NCBI GenBank assembly: GCA_039933785.1
Contig: JBDTNL010000131.1
Span: forward strand, 1 to 5,838
Direction: 5' to 3'
DNA length: 5,838 nt
Origin: JBDTNL01 sp039933785
Lineage (GTDB): Bacteria > Acidobacteriota > Thermoanaerobaculia > Multivoradales > JAGPDF01
The translations under genes and the position numbers were made by a program. Positions 1-5,838 of the stretch are shown one piece after another (position 1 is the first letter of the stretch; each line of letters opens with the position of its first letter). The notes beneath the pieces were generated by a model. The model had not been told where the DNA came from. It ran no database searches and saw only the letters and a program-made list of their open reading frames with translations.

Positions 1-1516
1 CGATCTCGCGGGCCTGCCGGCGCCGATGCGCGCCGCCGCCGCGGCCGCGGCCGAGAGCCGGGGCAAGAAGGGCAGGTGGGCGATTCTCAACACGCGCTCG
101 AGCATGGAGCCTTTCCTGACCTACTCCGACCGGCGGGATCTGCGCGAGAAGGTCTGGCGCACGTACTACAGCCGCGGCGACAACGGCGGCGCGCACGACA
201 ACAACGCGATCATCGGCGAGATCCTCGAGCTCCGCGCCGAGCGTGCCAAGCTGTTGGGCTACGAGACCCACGCCCACTGGCGGCTCGAGAACCAGATGGC
301 GAAGACACCGGAGCGCGCCATGGCGCTGATGGAGTCGGTCTGGAAGCCCGCCGTCGCCCGCGTGCACGAGGAGGTCGCTGACATGCAGACGCTGGCGAAC
401 TCCGAGCCTTCTCAACACCTCACCATCGAACCCTGGGACTACCGCTACTACGCCGAGAAGGTGCGCAAGGCGAAGTACGATCTCGACCAGAACGCCGTCA
501 TGCCGTACCTGCAGCTCGAGAAGCTGCGCGAGGGCCTTTTCTACGTCGCGGGCGAGCTCTTCGGCATGCACTTCAAACAGGTGACCGACGTGCCGGTGGT
601 GCACCCCGATATCCGGGTTTGGCGGGTGACCGACGCTGCCGGCAAGCAGATCGGCCTCTGGTTCTTCGATCCCTACGCGCGGCCCGGCAAGCAGTCGGGT
701 GCCTGGATGAACGCGTACCGCAACCAGGAGCGCTTCGACGGCGAGGTCACGACCATCGTCTCGAACAACGCCAACTTCGTGAAGGGCAAGCCCGGCGAGC
801 CGATTCTGATCAGCTGGGACGACGCCACCACGCTGTTTCACGAGTTCGGCCACGCCCTGCACGGCCTGGCCTCGTCGGTAAACTATCCCTCGGTTTCCGG
901 GACCAATGTCGCCCGGGACTATGTGGAGTTCCCCTCGCAGCTGCTCGAGCACTGGCTCACAACGCCGCAGGTGCTCAACAAGTTCGCGCTCAACGTGAAG
1001 ACCGGCAAGCCGATTCCGCAGGCGCTGGTCGATCGCATCGAGAAGGCGTCGAAGTTCAACCAGGGCTTCGCCACCGTCGAGTATCTCGCCGGCGCGCTGG
1101 TCGACATGAAGCTTCATCTCGCGGCGACGCCGGACAAGCCGATCGACCCCGATGCCTTCGAGCGCCAGGCCCTGGCCGAGCTCGGCATGCCGAAGGAGAT
1201 CGTGATGCGGCACCGTACGCCGCAGTTCGGGCATATCTTCTCGGGCGACGGCTACTCAGCCGGCTACTACAGCTACCTGTGGTCCGACACACTGTCGGCC
1301 GACGCCTGGGAGGCTTTCCAGGAAGCGGGTGGCGCCTACGACAAGGCGGTCGCCAAGCGGTTGTACGACCACGTGTTCTCGATCGGCAACACGGTCGATC
1401 CGGCGGACGCCTACCGGGCGTTCCGCGGCCACGACCCGGGGACCGACGCCCTGATGCGCAAGCGCGGCTTCCCGGCGCCGGTCAAACCGACTGCGAAACC
1501 GACCGCCACGCCGTAG
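1..1516 (+). CDS. dcp: M3 family zinc metallopeptidase, peptidyl-dipeptidase Dcp-like (5' end missing)
   Basis: Probable peptidyl-dipeptidase, which removes dipeptides from the C-termini of oligopeptides. The frame is open to the left edge, and the bases before the first ATG at 26 encode DLAGLP, which also fits the family, so 26 is not the true start. About 500 residues are visible. Dcp proteins are usually near 700, so roughly 200 N-terminal residues are missing, and any signal peptide (hence periplasmic or cytoplasmic location) cannot be judged. Numbering from the ATG at 26, the zinc site is HEFGH at 272-276 (ligands H272 and H276, catalytic E273), with the third ligand E301 in DYVEFPSQ. 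The substrate-binding block HRTPQFGHIF with GYSAGYYSYLW follows at about 396-418. ARPGKQSGAWMN and the TTLF just before HEFGH also match Dcp/oligopeptidase A proteins. The protein ends in a short Pro/Thr/Lys tail (PVKPTAKPTATP). Oligopeptidase A is the main alternative, but the overall pattern favours Dcp. All key residues are present, so it looks functional. Confidence 0.93.
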   Translation, partial: DLAGLPAPMRAAAAAAAESRGKKGRWAILNTRSSMEPFLTYSDRRDLREKVWRTYYSRGDNGGAHDNNAIIGEILELRAERAKLLGYETHAHWRLENQMAKTPERAMALMESVWKPAVARVHEEVADMQTLANSEPSQHLTIEPWDYRYYAEKVRKAKYDLDQNAVMPYLQLEKLREGLFYVAGELFGMHFKQVTDVPVVHPDIRVWRVTDAAGKQIGLWFFDPYARPGKQSGAWMNAYRNQERFDGEVTTIVSNNANFVKGKPGEPILISWDDATTLFHEFGHALHGLASSVNYPSVSGTNVARDYVEFPSQLLEHWLTTPQVLNKFALNVKTGKPIPQALVDRIEKASKFNQGFATVEYLAGALVDMKLHLAATPDKPIDPDAFERQALAELGMPKEIVMRHRTPQFGHIFSGDGYSAGYYSYLWSDTLSADAWEAFQEAGGAYDKAVAKRLYDHVFSIGNTVDPADAYRAFRGHDPGTDALMRKRGFPAPVKPTAKPTATP

Positions 1517-1543
1517 CGGGCGGTAGCGGCTAGACTGCGCACC

Positions 1544-2158
1544 ATGCTCGATCTCCCAGCCCACTTCGGCGCGATCGACATCTACTTGTTCGATCAGATC
1601 CTGCGCGGCCGCATCCGGCCGGGTATGAGCATCGTCGACGTGGGCTGTGGCGGTGGACGCAATCTGGTGTACTTCCTCCGCGAGGGCTATGAGGTGCGGG
1701 CCCTGGACCCCAACCCAGAGGCGATCCACGCGGTGCGCGCTCTCGCCAAACAACTGGCGCCCCACTTGCCGGCCTCAAATTTTCGCCCCGAGCCGGCCGA
1801 GGCCACGACCTTCAGCGAAGGCATCGCCGACGTCGTGCTGAGCAGCGCCGTGTTGCACTTTGCACCCGACGAGCGCGCCTTCCGTCTCATGCTGCGTGGC
1901 AGCTGGCGCCTGGTGAAGCCCGGCGGAATCTTGTTCTGCCGGCTGGCGTCGTCGATCGGGATGGAGAATCGCTTCCCGGCGATCGGCGGGCGGCGATTCC
2001 TGCTGCTCGACGGCTCGGAGCGCTTCCTCGTCGATGCAGACTTCCTGCTCGAGCTCACGGCGGATCTCGGCGGGACCCTCGTCGATCCCTTGAAAACCAC
2101 CGTCGTGCACGAGCAGCGCTGCATGACGACCTGGATTCTGCGCAAGCCGGCCCACTAG
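1544..2158 (+). CDS. Class I SAM-dependent methyltransferase (TehB/UbiE-like fold)
   Basis: A 204-residue Rossmann-fold methyltransferase that should transfer a methyl group from S-adenosylmethionine to an unidentified acceptor in the cytoplasm. Motif I is VDVGCGGGRN at residues 31-40. The acidic residue ending strand 2 is D55 (in RALDPNP), motif IV is DVVLSSAVLHF at 96-106, and the post-motif LVKPGGILF follows near 125-133. The GCGGGRN form of motif I and the compact size recall TehB-type enzymes, but no substrate can be assigned and tellurite resistance should not be inferred. The C-terminus ends with a conserved-looking block around CMTTWILRK. The ATG at 1544 is the only reasonable start: the upstream in-frame stretch reaches the peptidase stop within ten codons. 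No strong Shine-Dalgarno precedes it, so translation may depend on upstream ribosomes. It lies 27 bases after the peptidase gene and 17 before the ABM gene. Confidence 0.88.
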   Translation: MLDLPAHFGAIDIYLFDQILRGRIRPGMSIVDVGCGGGRNLVYFLREGYEVRALDPNPEAIHAVRALAKQLAPHLPASNFRPEPAEATTFSEGIADVVLSSAVLHFAPDERAFRLMLRGSWRLVKPGGILFCRLASSIGMENRFPAIGGRRFLLLDGSERFLVDADFLLELTADLGGTLVDPLKTTVVHEQRCMTTWILRKPAH

Positions 2159-2163
2159 GCCAC

Positions 2164-2169
2164 GGGGAG
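2164..2169 (+). promoter_or_regulatory. Ribosome binding site for the ABM-domain gene
   Basis: GGGGAG ends six bases before the ATG at 2176. It is the clearest Shine-Dalgarno in the plus-strand cluster. It supports the ATG at 2176 over the in-frame ATG at 2197, which lies closer to the start of the conserved domain. Confidence 0.6.
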
Positions 2170-2175
2170 CGCTCG

Positions 2176-2535
2176 ATGTTCGATCCGTCGTTTCGCATGG
2201 TGGTCACGTTCAGGATTCAGCCCGGAAAGACCGCGGCCGCGCAGGAGATCGCTCGAGAAATCGCCGGGCTCGTCGAGCGTGAAGAGCCGCGAACCTTCAA
2301 TTACGAGTGGCACGTGAGCGCCGACGGCTCTGAGTTCGTGCTCACCGAGCACTATCCCGATTCGGATGCCTACGTGCCGCATCTCCCGCGTGTCGGTCCG
2401 CTTCTCGATCGCCTGCTCGCGATTGCCCGCATCGACGGCATGCTCGTCCTCGGCGACGTCGACGAACGAGTGCACGCGGCCTTAGCGCCGCTCGGCGCCC
2501 GGTTCCTCCCGCGTTTCTCCGGCTTCACGCGCTAG
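2176..2535 (+). CDS. Small ABM-domain protein, putative quinol monooxygenase (YgiN-like)
   Basis: A 119-residue protein resembling the antibiotic biosynthesis monooxygenase (ABM) domain, a dimeric alpha/beta barrel. Family members include cofactor-free quinol monooxygenases such as YgiN and polyketide-tailoring oxygenases; many others have no known activity. The first strand is MVVTFRIQPGK at 8-18, then a helix at about 19-36. EPRTFNYEWHV at 37-47 is the usual 'EPGT..Y' strand with R-T in place of G-T. FVLTEHYPDSDAYVPHL at 54-70 gives the characteristic E58, D64 and H69. The last strand falls near 83-92, and a tail of about 27 residues extends past the usual domain end. No signal peptide or membrane segment is visible, so it is probably cytoplasmic. 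It sits between a methyltransferase and an alpha/beta hydrolase with gaps of 17 and 13 bases, which suggests a shared pathway. The fold is fairly secure. The monooxygenase activity is family inference. Confidence 0.78.
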   Translation: MFDPSFRMVVTFRIQPGKTAAAQEIAREIAGLVEREEPRTFNYEWHVSADGSEFVLTEHYPDSDAYVPHLPRVGPLLDRLLAIARIDGMLVLGDVDERVHAALAPLGARFLPRFSGFTR

Positions 2536-2548
2536 ATCCGCCGGGCGC

Positions 2549-3334
2549 ATGAGCGGCCTGCGCGTCGCCCTCGGCGACCTCCATCTGGAAGCACGATGGG
2601 TAGGGCCGCCGCCCGAGGCCGCGCCGACCGTGGTCTTCCTCCACGAGGGCTTGGGCAGCGTCTCGCTCTGGCGTGATTTCCCGGACCGGCTGGCCGCGGC
2701 GACCGGCTGCGGCGCGTTGGTGTACAGCCGCGCCGGGTATGGCGCCTCCGACCCTGCGACGTCTGCGTGGCCGGTCGAATTCATGCACCACGAGGCACTG
2801 GTGACGCTGCCGCGAGTGCTCGAGCATTTTGCGATCCACGACGTCACGCTTTTCGGGCACAGCGACGGTGCTTCGATCGCGCTGATTTACGCTGGGGCTC
2901 GGCGCGGTCCCGTGCGCGGATTGATCCTCGAGGCTCCGCACGTGTTCGTCGAGCCGATCTGCGTTACCGAAATCCGGCGCATCGCAAGCGAGCCCCTGGC
3001 GTCGGACCTTCGCCGGCGGCTCGCCAAGCACCATGGGCCCAACACTGAGACGCTCCTTCGCGCGTGGACCGAGGTCTGGCTACGGGAGGAGTTCCTGCAC
3101 TGGCGGATCGACGAGCTCCTGCCGTCGATCGAGTGCCCAACTCTGGTGATTCAAGGCCGCCAAGACGCCTATGGCACCGAGCGGCAGGTGAACGCCGTGA
3201 CGAGCGCAGTGGCGGGCCCCGTCGAGACTCTGTTTCTCGACGCCTGCGGGCACGCCCCGCACGCCGATCGCGCGGCGGAGGTCTTGAAGGCGGCGACCCA
3301 GTTCATCCGCGGCAAGCTTCTCCGGCCTCAGTAG
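2549..3334 (+). CDS. Alpha/beta fold hydrolase
   Basis: A 261-residue alpha/beta hydrolase, probably a cytoplasmic serine esterase, thioesterase or C-C bond hydrolase. The oxyanion-hole region is FLHEGLGSVSLW at 30-41. The strand after it, VYSRAGYGASD at 58-68, is the usual R-G-x-G-x-S type segment. The nucleophile elbow is GHSDG with S105. The acid is D206 in IQGRQDAYGT and the histidine is H235 in CGHAPH, so the catalytic triad is complete and in the canonical order. A cap region lies between about 130 and 190 (from APHVFVEP to FLHWRID). Length is normal for the family. The start is the ATG at 2549, 13 bases after the ABM stop, with only a weak upstream GC-rich purine run, consistent with coupled translation. 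Its final 7 bases overlap the end of the convergent serine hydrolase. The triad is read directly from the sequence. The substrate is unknown. Confidence 0.9.
   Translation: MSGLRVALGDLHLEARWVGPPPEAAPTVVFLHEGLGSVSLWRDFPDRLAAATGCGALVYSRAGYGASDPATSAWPVEFMHHEALVTLPRVLEHFAIHDVTLFGHSDGASIALIYAGARRGPVRGLILEAPHVFVEPICVTEIRRIASEPLASDLRRRLAKHHGPNTETLLRAWTEVWLREEFLHWRIDELLPSIECPTLVIQGRQDAYGTERQVNAVTSAVAGPVETLFLDACGHAPHADRAAEVLKAATQFIRGKLLRPQ
3328..3334. other. Tail-to-tail overlap of two convergent genes
   Basis: The alpha/beta hydrolase stop (TAG, plus strand, 3332-3334) lies inside the last codons of the serine hydrolase, whose stop is TGA on the minus strand (3328-3330). No space is left for a dedicated bidirectional terminator. 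Any termination signal for either gene must lie within the other gene's coding sequence. I see no hairpin followed by a T-run near here; the GC-rich stretch at 3334-3353 has weak pairing only. Confidence 0.9.
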
Positions 3335-5031
3335 GGGTCGGGGGCGGGCCCCTGGTTGGTGATGGAGGCGATGCGATGACTCCCGCTCGCTTCGATCGTC
3401 AGGGTCGCATCCCAGCTGGTCGCCGTGGCCGCGGTGCCTTTCGCGCAGAGCAGTCGCAGGGTGATTTCGTCGTGACTCGGGGCGCGACGCACGCGGAAGG
3501 TCGAGCAAGCTCCGATCTTGGCGCGCTCGGCCCCGATGTACTGCGCCACGTTGCTGGTCGTCAGGTGATGGGCGGTGCGATACGCCGGCGTGAACTGCGC
3601 GATGAAGCTCGTCCGGAAGGCCGCGACGCCGGAGGTCGGGATCTTGGCTCCCAGCACCCACAGATAGCGGGCCACCCCGATCGCCAGTTCCTGGCCCTGC
3701 CAATCGGTGGCTGCGTCGGCGGTCACCGCGGTGCCGAGGGTCTCGTCGACGATCGAGAACATGAAGCCACGGTCGATGGACGCGGGTTGTACCTGCCCCG
3801 AAGGCACCGCCGGGAATGGGTCGGTCGAGATCAGTCCCGTGATCGCCATCTTGTGGTCGGGGTCGATCTTGGTGTCCGATCCGCAGATGCCGGTCGAGCC
3901 GTTGTGCCACATGGTGGGCAGCGCGTTCAGCACCCAGTTCGCGCCGAAGACATTGGCGTTGTCACACGCCGAATAGAACGAGCCGTGGCCGTCGTCGAAG
4001 GCGTCGCAGTCCGCGGGGATGGGCGAAGTCGAGGCCGGAATCAAAGGGTCGCGGGCGTCGACCAGCGTATCGTGCGCCAGGATGTCGGACGGCGCGGTCT
4101 GCGTCAGCCAGATCTTGTCGAAGCGCGCGAGATCGCGCACGCTGCTCAACAGGTAGCCCGCCGCGGTGAGCATCTTGCGATCCGGCCAATTCGAATCGGC
4201 CGTGAAGTGCGGGGCGGTAAAGTTCGCGTTCCAGCCGAGATCCCAGTTCTGCGCCCTGCGGCTGGCCGGCACCGACGAGATGTCGAATGTCGACTGGTTC
4301 ATGGACAATGGGCTGAGCAAGAGATCGGTCACCGCCTGCGTGTAACTCTTGTGAGTGACACGCTTGATCACCAGACCCGCCATCTCGACGCCGACTCCGG
4401 AGTAGGCGGAGAAGTCGCCGGGCCAGAAATCGAAGCGGGTGTGGGAGAGCTCGTTGAGCCAGTCGGACTCGCCCGCGATCGCCGGCTCCATCTCGTTGGG
4501 TAGACCGGCGGTGTGCGAGATCAGATGGCGCAAGCGCAGCACGCCGTGGCAGCCGCCGTGAGGGCAGGGCGCCGAACGCACACTCGAGATCTCGGGCACG
4601 TACTGCGACACCGGGTCGCCGAGGTCCAGCTCGCCGGCATCGCGCAGCGCCAGCAGTGTAGTGCCGGTAAACACTTTGGTGAACGAGCCGATGCAGAACA
4701 CCGTCTGCTCGTCGGGCGCCTTGCTCTTCGCTGCGTCACGAAAACCGAAGCCGCGGCTGTAGTAGAGGCCGTCGCTAAGGACCAATCCCACGGACATCCC
4801 GGGGCCTTTGGTGCCGAGGTATGCATTCGACTGCGAGGCCAGGGTGTTTTCGATCCCCCGCAGCCCGTCCACCAGGCGCAGCCTGCGCTCGGCGTTGGGA
4901 GAAACCCATGACGGCCTCTGGTTGAGCCCGATCTGCTGCCAGTCGCTGGCGAATGCGGTCGCGGCCCCGGCGGCGGCCGCGAGAGTGAGCAGGAAGGTCA
5001 GTCGCACGGAATTGACGCGGCGATAGTTCAT
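3328..5031 (-). CDS. Exported beta-lactamase-family serine hydrolase (class C / DD-peptidase / esterase type)
   Basis: A 567-residue serine hydrolase of the beta-lactamase/penicillin-binding fold. A signal peptide is clear: basic start (MNYRR), hydrophobic core at 11-24 and likely cleavage after A-F-A at 26-28, so it is exported. The nucleophile motif is GSFTK, with S116 and K119. LISHTAGLP at 170-178 is the standard family block. The second motif is Y210-S-G, where class C enzymes have Y-x-N. The third is H376-N-G378, replacing the K-T-G box. These substitutions favour an esterase, D-aminopeptidase or DD-peptidase-like role over antibiotic hydrolysis. The protein is longer than a typical class C enzyme (about 360-400) because of an insertion at about 310-370 and a beta-rich C-terminal region after about 440. 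The mature protein has eight cysteines (113, 156, 161, 342, 356, 383, 509, 529), which could form disulfides. The ATG at 5031 follows a GGGGG purine run seven bases upstream. The natural substrate is not evident. Confidence 0.9.
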   Translation of the reverse strand: MNYRRVNSVRLTFLLTLAAAAGAATAFASDWQQIGLNQRPSWVSPNAERRLRLVDGLRGIENTLASQSNAYLGTKGPGMSVGLVLSDGLYYSRGFGFRDAAKSKAPDEQTVFCIGSFTKVFTGTTLLALRDAGELDLGDPVSQYVPEISSVRSAPCPHGGCHGVLRLRHLISHTAGLPNEMEPAIAGESDWLNELSHTRFDFWPGDFSAYSGVGVEMAGLVIKRVTHKSYTQAVTDLLLSPLSMNQSTFDISSVPASRRAQNWDLGWNANFTAPHFTADSNWPDRKMLTAAGYLLSSVRDLARFDKIWLTQTAPSDILAHDTLVDARDPLIPASTSPIPADCDAFDDGHGSFYSACDNANVFGANWVLNALPTMWHNGSTGICGSDTKIDPDHKMAITGLISTDPFPAVPSGQVQPASIDRGFMFSIVDETLGTAVTADAATDWQGQELAIGVARYLWVLGAKIPTSGVAAFRTSFIAQFTPAYRTAHHLTTSNVAQYIGAERAKIGACSTFRVRRAPSHDEITLRLLCAKGTAATATSWDATLTIEASGSHRIASITNQGPAPDPY

Positions 5032-5047
5032 GAATGAGCCCCCATGG

Positions 5048-5064
5048 CGCCGAGAGTTTCGGCG
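5048..5064 (-). repeat. Perfect inverted repeat (6-bp stem, 5-base loop)
   Basis: The plus strand reads CGCCGA, loop GAGTT, then TCGGCG. It starts 17 bases upstream of the serine hydrolase ATG and just beyond its ribosome-binding run, so in RNA it would lie at the edge of the initiation region. It could be a small regulatory stem or a dyad for a DNA-binding protein. Stems this short also occur by chance in GC-rich DNA. Confidence 0.4.
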
Positions 5065-5074
5065 GACATTGGGA

Positions 5075-5092
5075 GACGCGAGAAATCGCGTC
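5075..5092 (-). repeat. Perfect inverted repeat (7-bp stem, 4-base loop)
   Basis: The plus strand reads GACGCGA, loop GAAA, then TCGCGTC; in the minus-strand transcript the loop would be UUUC. It lies ten bases upstream of the second hairpin in the same gap. No T-run follows in the direction of transcription, so it does not look like a classical Rho-independent terminator of the TPR gene. It could still act as an RNA 3'-end stabiliser, a leader stem or an operator. Confidence 0.45.
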
Positions 5093-5139
5093 AGACCGGC
5101 TCAACGACTGAGATCGGCGCCGGGCAGCGCTGGAGAGCC

Positions 5140-5838
5140 CTAGCGGCGGGAGGCCGTGGGGCCTTCCAGCCGCGCGCGCGGTGAGGCCGAGCCGGAGCAG
5201 AGCTTGGCGAAGTCGGCCTCGAAAGCCTTGGCACGGGCGGTCTCGCCGGACTGACGAGCCGCCAGAACCGCGCCTCGCAGACTGTTGAGGCGCGCCGGGG
5301 CGGTCTTGAGCGAGGCCTCGTACGCGGCGAGCGCGAGCTTCGGCTGCCCGAGCTCGTCCAGCAGGTCGCCCAGCTGTTCACGAGCCGGGAGCACCGCGCC
5401 CGGCGTCACCGGGTGCTTGTCGGTCGAGTCCTCCAGATCGGCGGCGCTGCCGAGCGCGGCGAGCGCCTCGTCGTTCTTGCCCTCGGCGCGCGCGATCCAG
5501 CCCGTTGCGGCCAGCCGTTGAATCTTCACCTGGGTCGCCCAGTCGAAGCCCGGCTGGCCGGTGAGCGCGGTTTCGATGGCCGCGAGGCGAGCGAGATCCA
5601 CCTGAGCACCCGGGACATCGCCGGAACGGGCCGCGCCGACCGCGCGGGCGAAGTGGACCACCGCCTCGGCATAGGGCACCTTCTCCCACGGGAACGCCGG
5701 CTGGAGCGCGATGCCGGCGGCTTCCTTCCATGCCCGCCGCTCGAGGGCGTAGCGCGCCGGCACCGCGGCGAGCGCATAACCGGCCGCGAAGCTCGGCGAG
5801 TCGAAGCTCTTCGCCGCCGCCGCGCGTTCGACGATTCC
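5140..5838 (-). CDS. Tetratricopeptide-repeat protein, C-terminal part (5' end beyond window)
   Basis: The minus-strand frame stays open to the right edge, so this is the C-terminal 232 residues of a longer protein. A possible GTG at 5763 should not be taken as the start, since the preceding residues (SFDSPSFAAGYALAAVPARY) read as continuous protein. The sequence is Ala/Leu-rich helical pairs of TPR type: AYAEAVVHFARAVGAARSGD-like helices, ARLAAIETAL, then IQRLAATGWIARAEGKNDEAL. The block LEDSTDKHPVTPG then PAREQLGDLL resembles the C-terminal module of a widespread bacterial TPR family of unknown function. A canonical TPR pair follows at LGDLLDELGQPKLALAAYEASL, one helix of which ends in a classic A-x-x-x-Y-E-x-S-L. 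Such repeats act as protein-binding scaffolds. The substrate or partner cannot be inferred, and any signal peptide or N-terminal enzyme domain is outside the window. The stop TAG is at 5140-5142. Confidence 0.82.
   Translation of the reverse strand, partial: GIVERAAAAKSFDSPSFAAGYALAAVPARYALERRAWKEAAGIALQPAFPWEKVPYAEAVVHFARAVGAARSGDVPGAQVDLARLAAIETALTGQPGFDWATQVKIQRLAATGWIARAEGKNDEALAALGSAADLEDSTDKHPVTPGAVLPAREQLGDLLDELGQPKLALAAYEASLKTAPARLNSLRGAVLAARQSGETARAKAFEADFAKLCSGSASPRARLEGPTASRR

Larger units (their letters stand above)
5032..5139 (-). promoter_or_regulatory. Leader / intergenic gap upstream of the serine hydrolase
   Basis: This 108-base stretch separates two minus-strand genes and is the longest non-coding DNA in the window. 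It holds two perfect hairpins (5048-5064 and 5075-5092) and, nearest the hydrolase start, a GGGGG ribosome-binding-like run at 5039-5043. TTGAGC (minus strand, about 5099-5104) resembles a -35 box, but no matching -10 box appears at 16-18 bases, so I do not call a promoter. No hairpin is followed by a T-run, so an intrinsic terminator for the TPR gene is not supported either. The region may be a transcribed leader or a spacer in a shared transcript. Confidence 0.4.

Noticed and set aside
1513..1529. Near-duplicate GTAGCGG copies after the peptidase stop
   Set aside because: Only seven bases long, repeated twice, with no sign of a larger array or an operator arrangement. Likely chance in GC-rich sequence.
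619..1533. 304-codon plus-strand frame inside the M3 peptidase
   Set aside because: It is a +1-type shadow of a gene whose zinc-site motifs are intact, and its translation is Arg-rich and domain-free.
1256..1765. Minus-strand frame across the peptidase/methyltransferase junction
   Set aside because: Antisense to two well-supported genes, with no domain signal and no ribosome binding site.
1544..2158. Tellurite resistance (TehB) assignment for the methyltransferase
   Set aside because: The similarity is limited to the general SAM-binding motif form and size. No tehA or other metalloid-resistance gene is nearby.
2525..3034. Minus-strand frame opposite the alpha/beta hydrolase
   Set aside because: The opposite strand encodes a complete catalytic triad in order. 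The antisense product is low-complexity and Arg-rich.
3334..3353. G-run/C-run near the convergent junction as a bidirectional terminator
   Set aside because: Only about four G-C pairs around a long loop and no T-run on either side, and it is inside the serine hydrolase coding sequence.
3080..3910. 276-codon minus-strand frame spanning the convergent junction
   Set aside because: It overlaps both the alpha/beta hydrolase and the serine hydrolase out of frame, and its composition is Arg/Asp/His/Pro-rich and low in hydrophobic pattern, so it is a shadow.
3064..4503. Long open frame (479 codons) on the plus strand, antisense to the serine hydrolase
   Set aside because: It lies opposite a gene with clear motifs and a signal peptide. 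Its translation is Arg/Gly/Ala/Asp-rich with no recognisable domain, as expected of a shadow frame in GC-rich DNA.

Overview
This is a GC-rich bacterial chromosome segment with strong G/C preference at third codon positions and almost no non-coding DNA. It carries six protein genes, two of them cut by the window edges. I see no tRNA, rRNA, CRISPR array, insertion sequence, phage gene or attachment site. The gene families (exported-type M3 dipeptidase, class-C-like serine hydrolase, TPR protein with a characteristic C-terminal module) suit a free-living heterotroph such as a proteobacterium, myxobacterium or acidobacterium. The sequence alone does not settle the phylum.

Left half, plus strand (1-3334): the 3' three-quarters of an M3 zinc metallopeptidase (Dcp-like) is followed, after gaps of 27, 17 and 13 bases, by a class I SAM-dependent methyltransferase, a small ABM-domain (YgiN-like) protein and an alpha/beta hydrolase. 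The spacing suggests one transcript. The last three look like a small-molecule metabolism or detoxification cassette, but nothing in the window names a substrate.

Right half, minus strand (3328-5838): the 3' end of a TPR-rich protein gene lies upstream of an exported beta-lactamase-family serine hydrolase. Between them is a 108-base gap (5032-5139) with two perfect small hairpins. The hydrolase converges on the alpha/beta hydrolase and their ends overlap by 7 bases.

Overall this is mostly ordinary housekeeping and accessory-enzyme DNA. I do not see convincing evidence of a new biological system. The points worth a second look are the methyltransferase/ABM/hydrolase cassette, the cysteine-bearing insertions in the serine hydrolase, and the paired hairpins in its leader.
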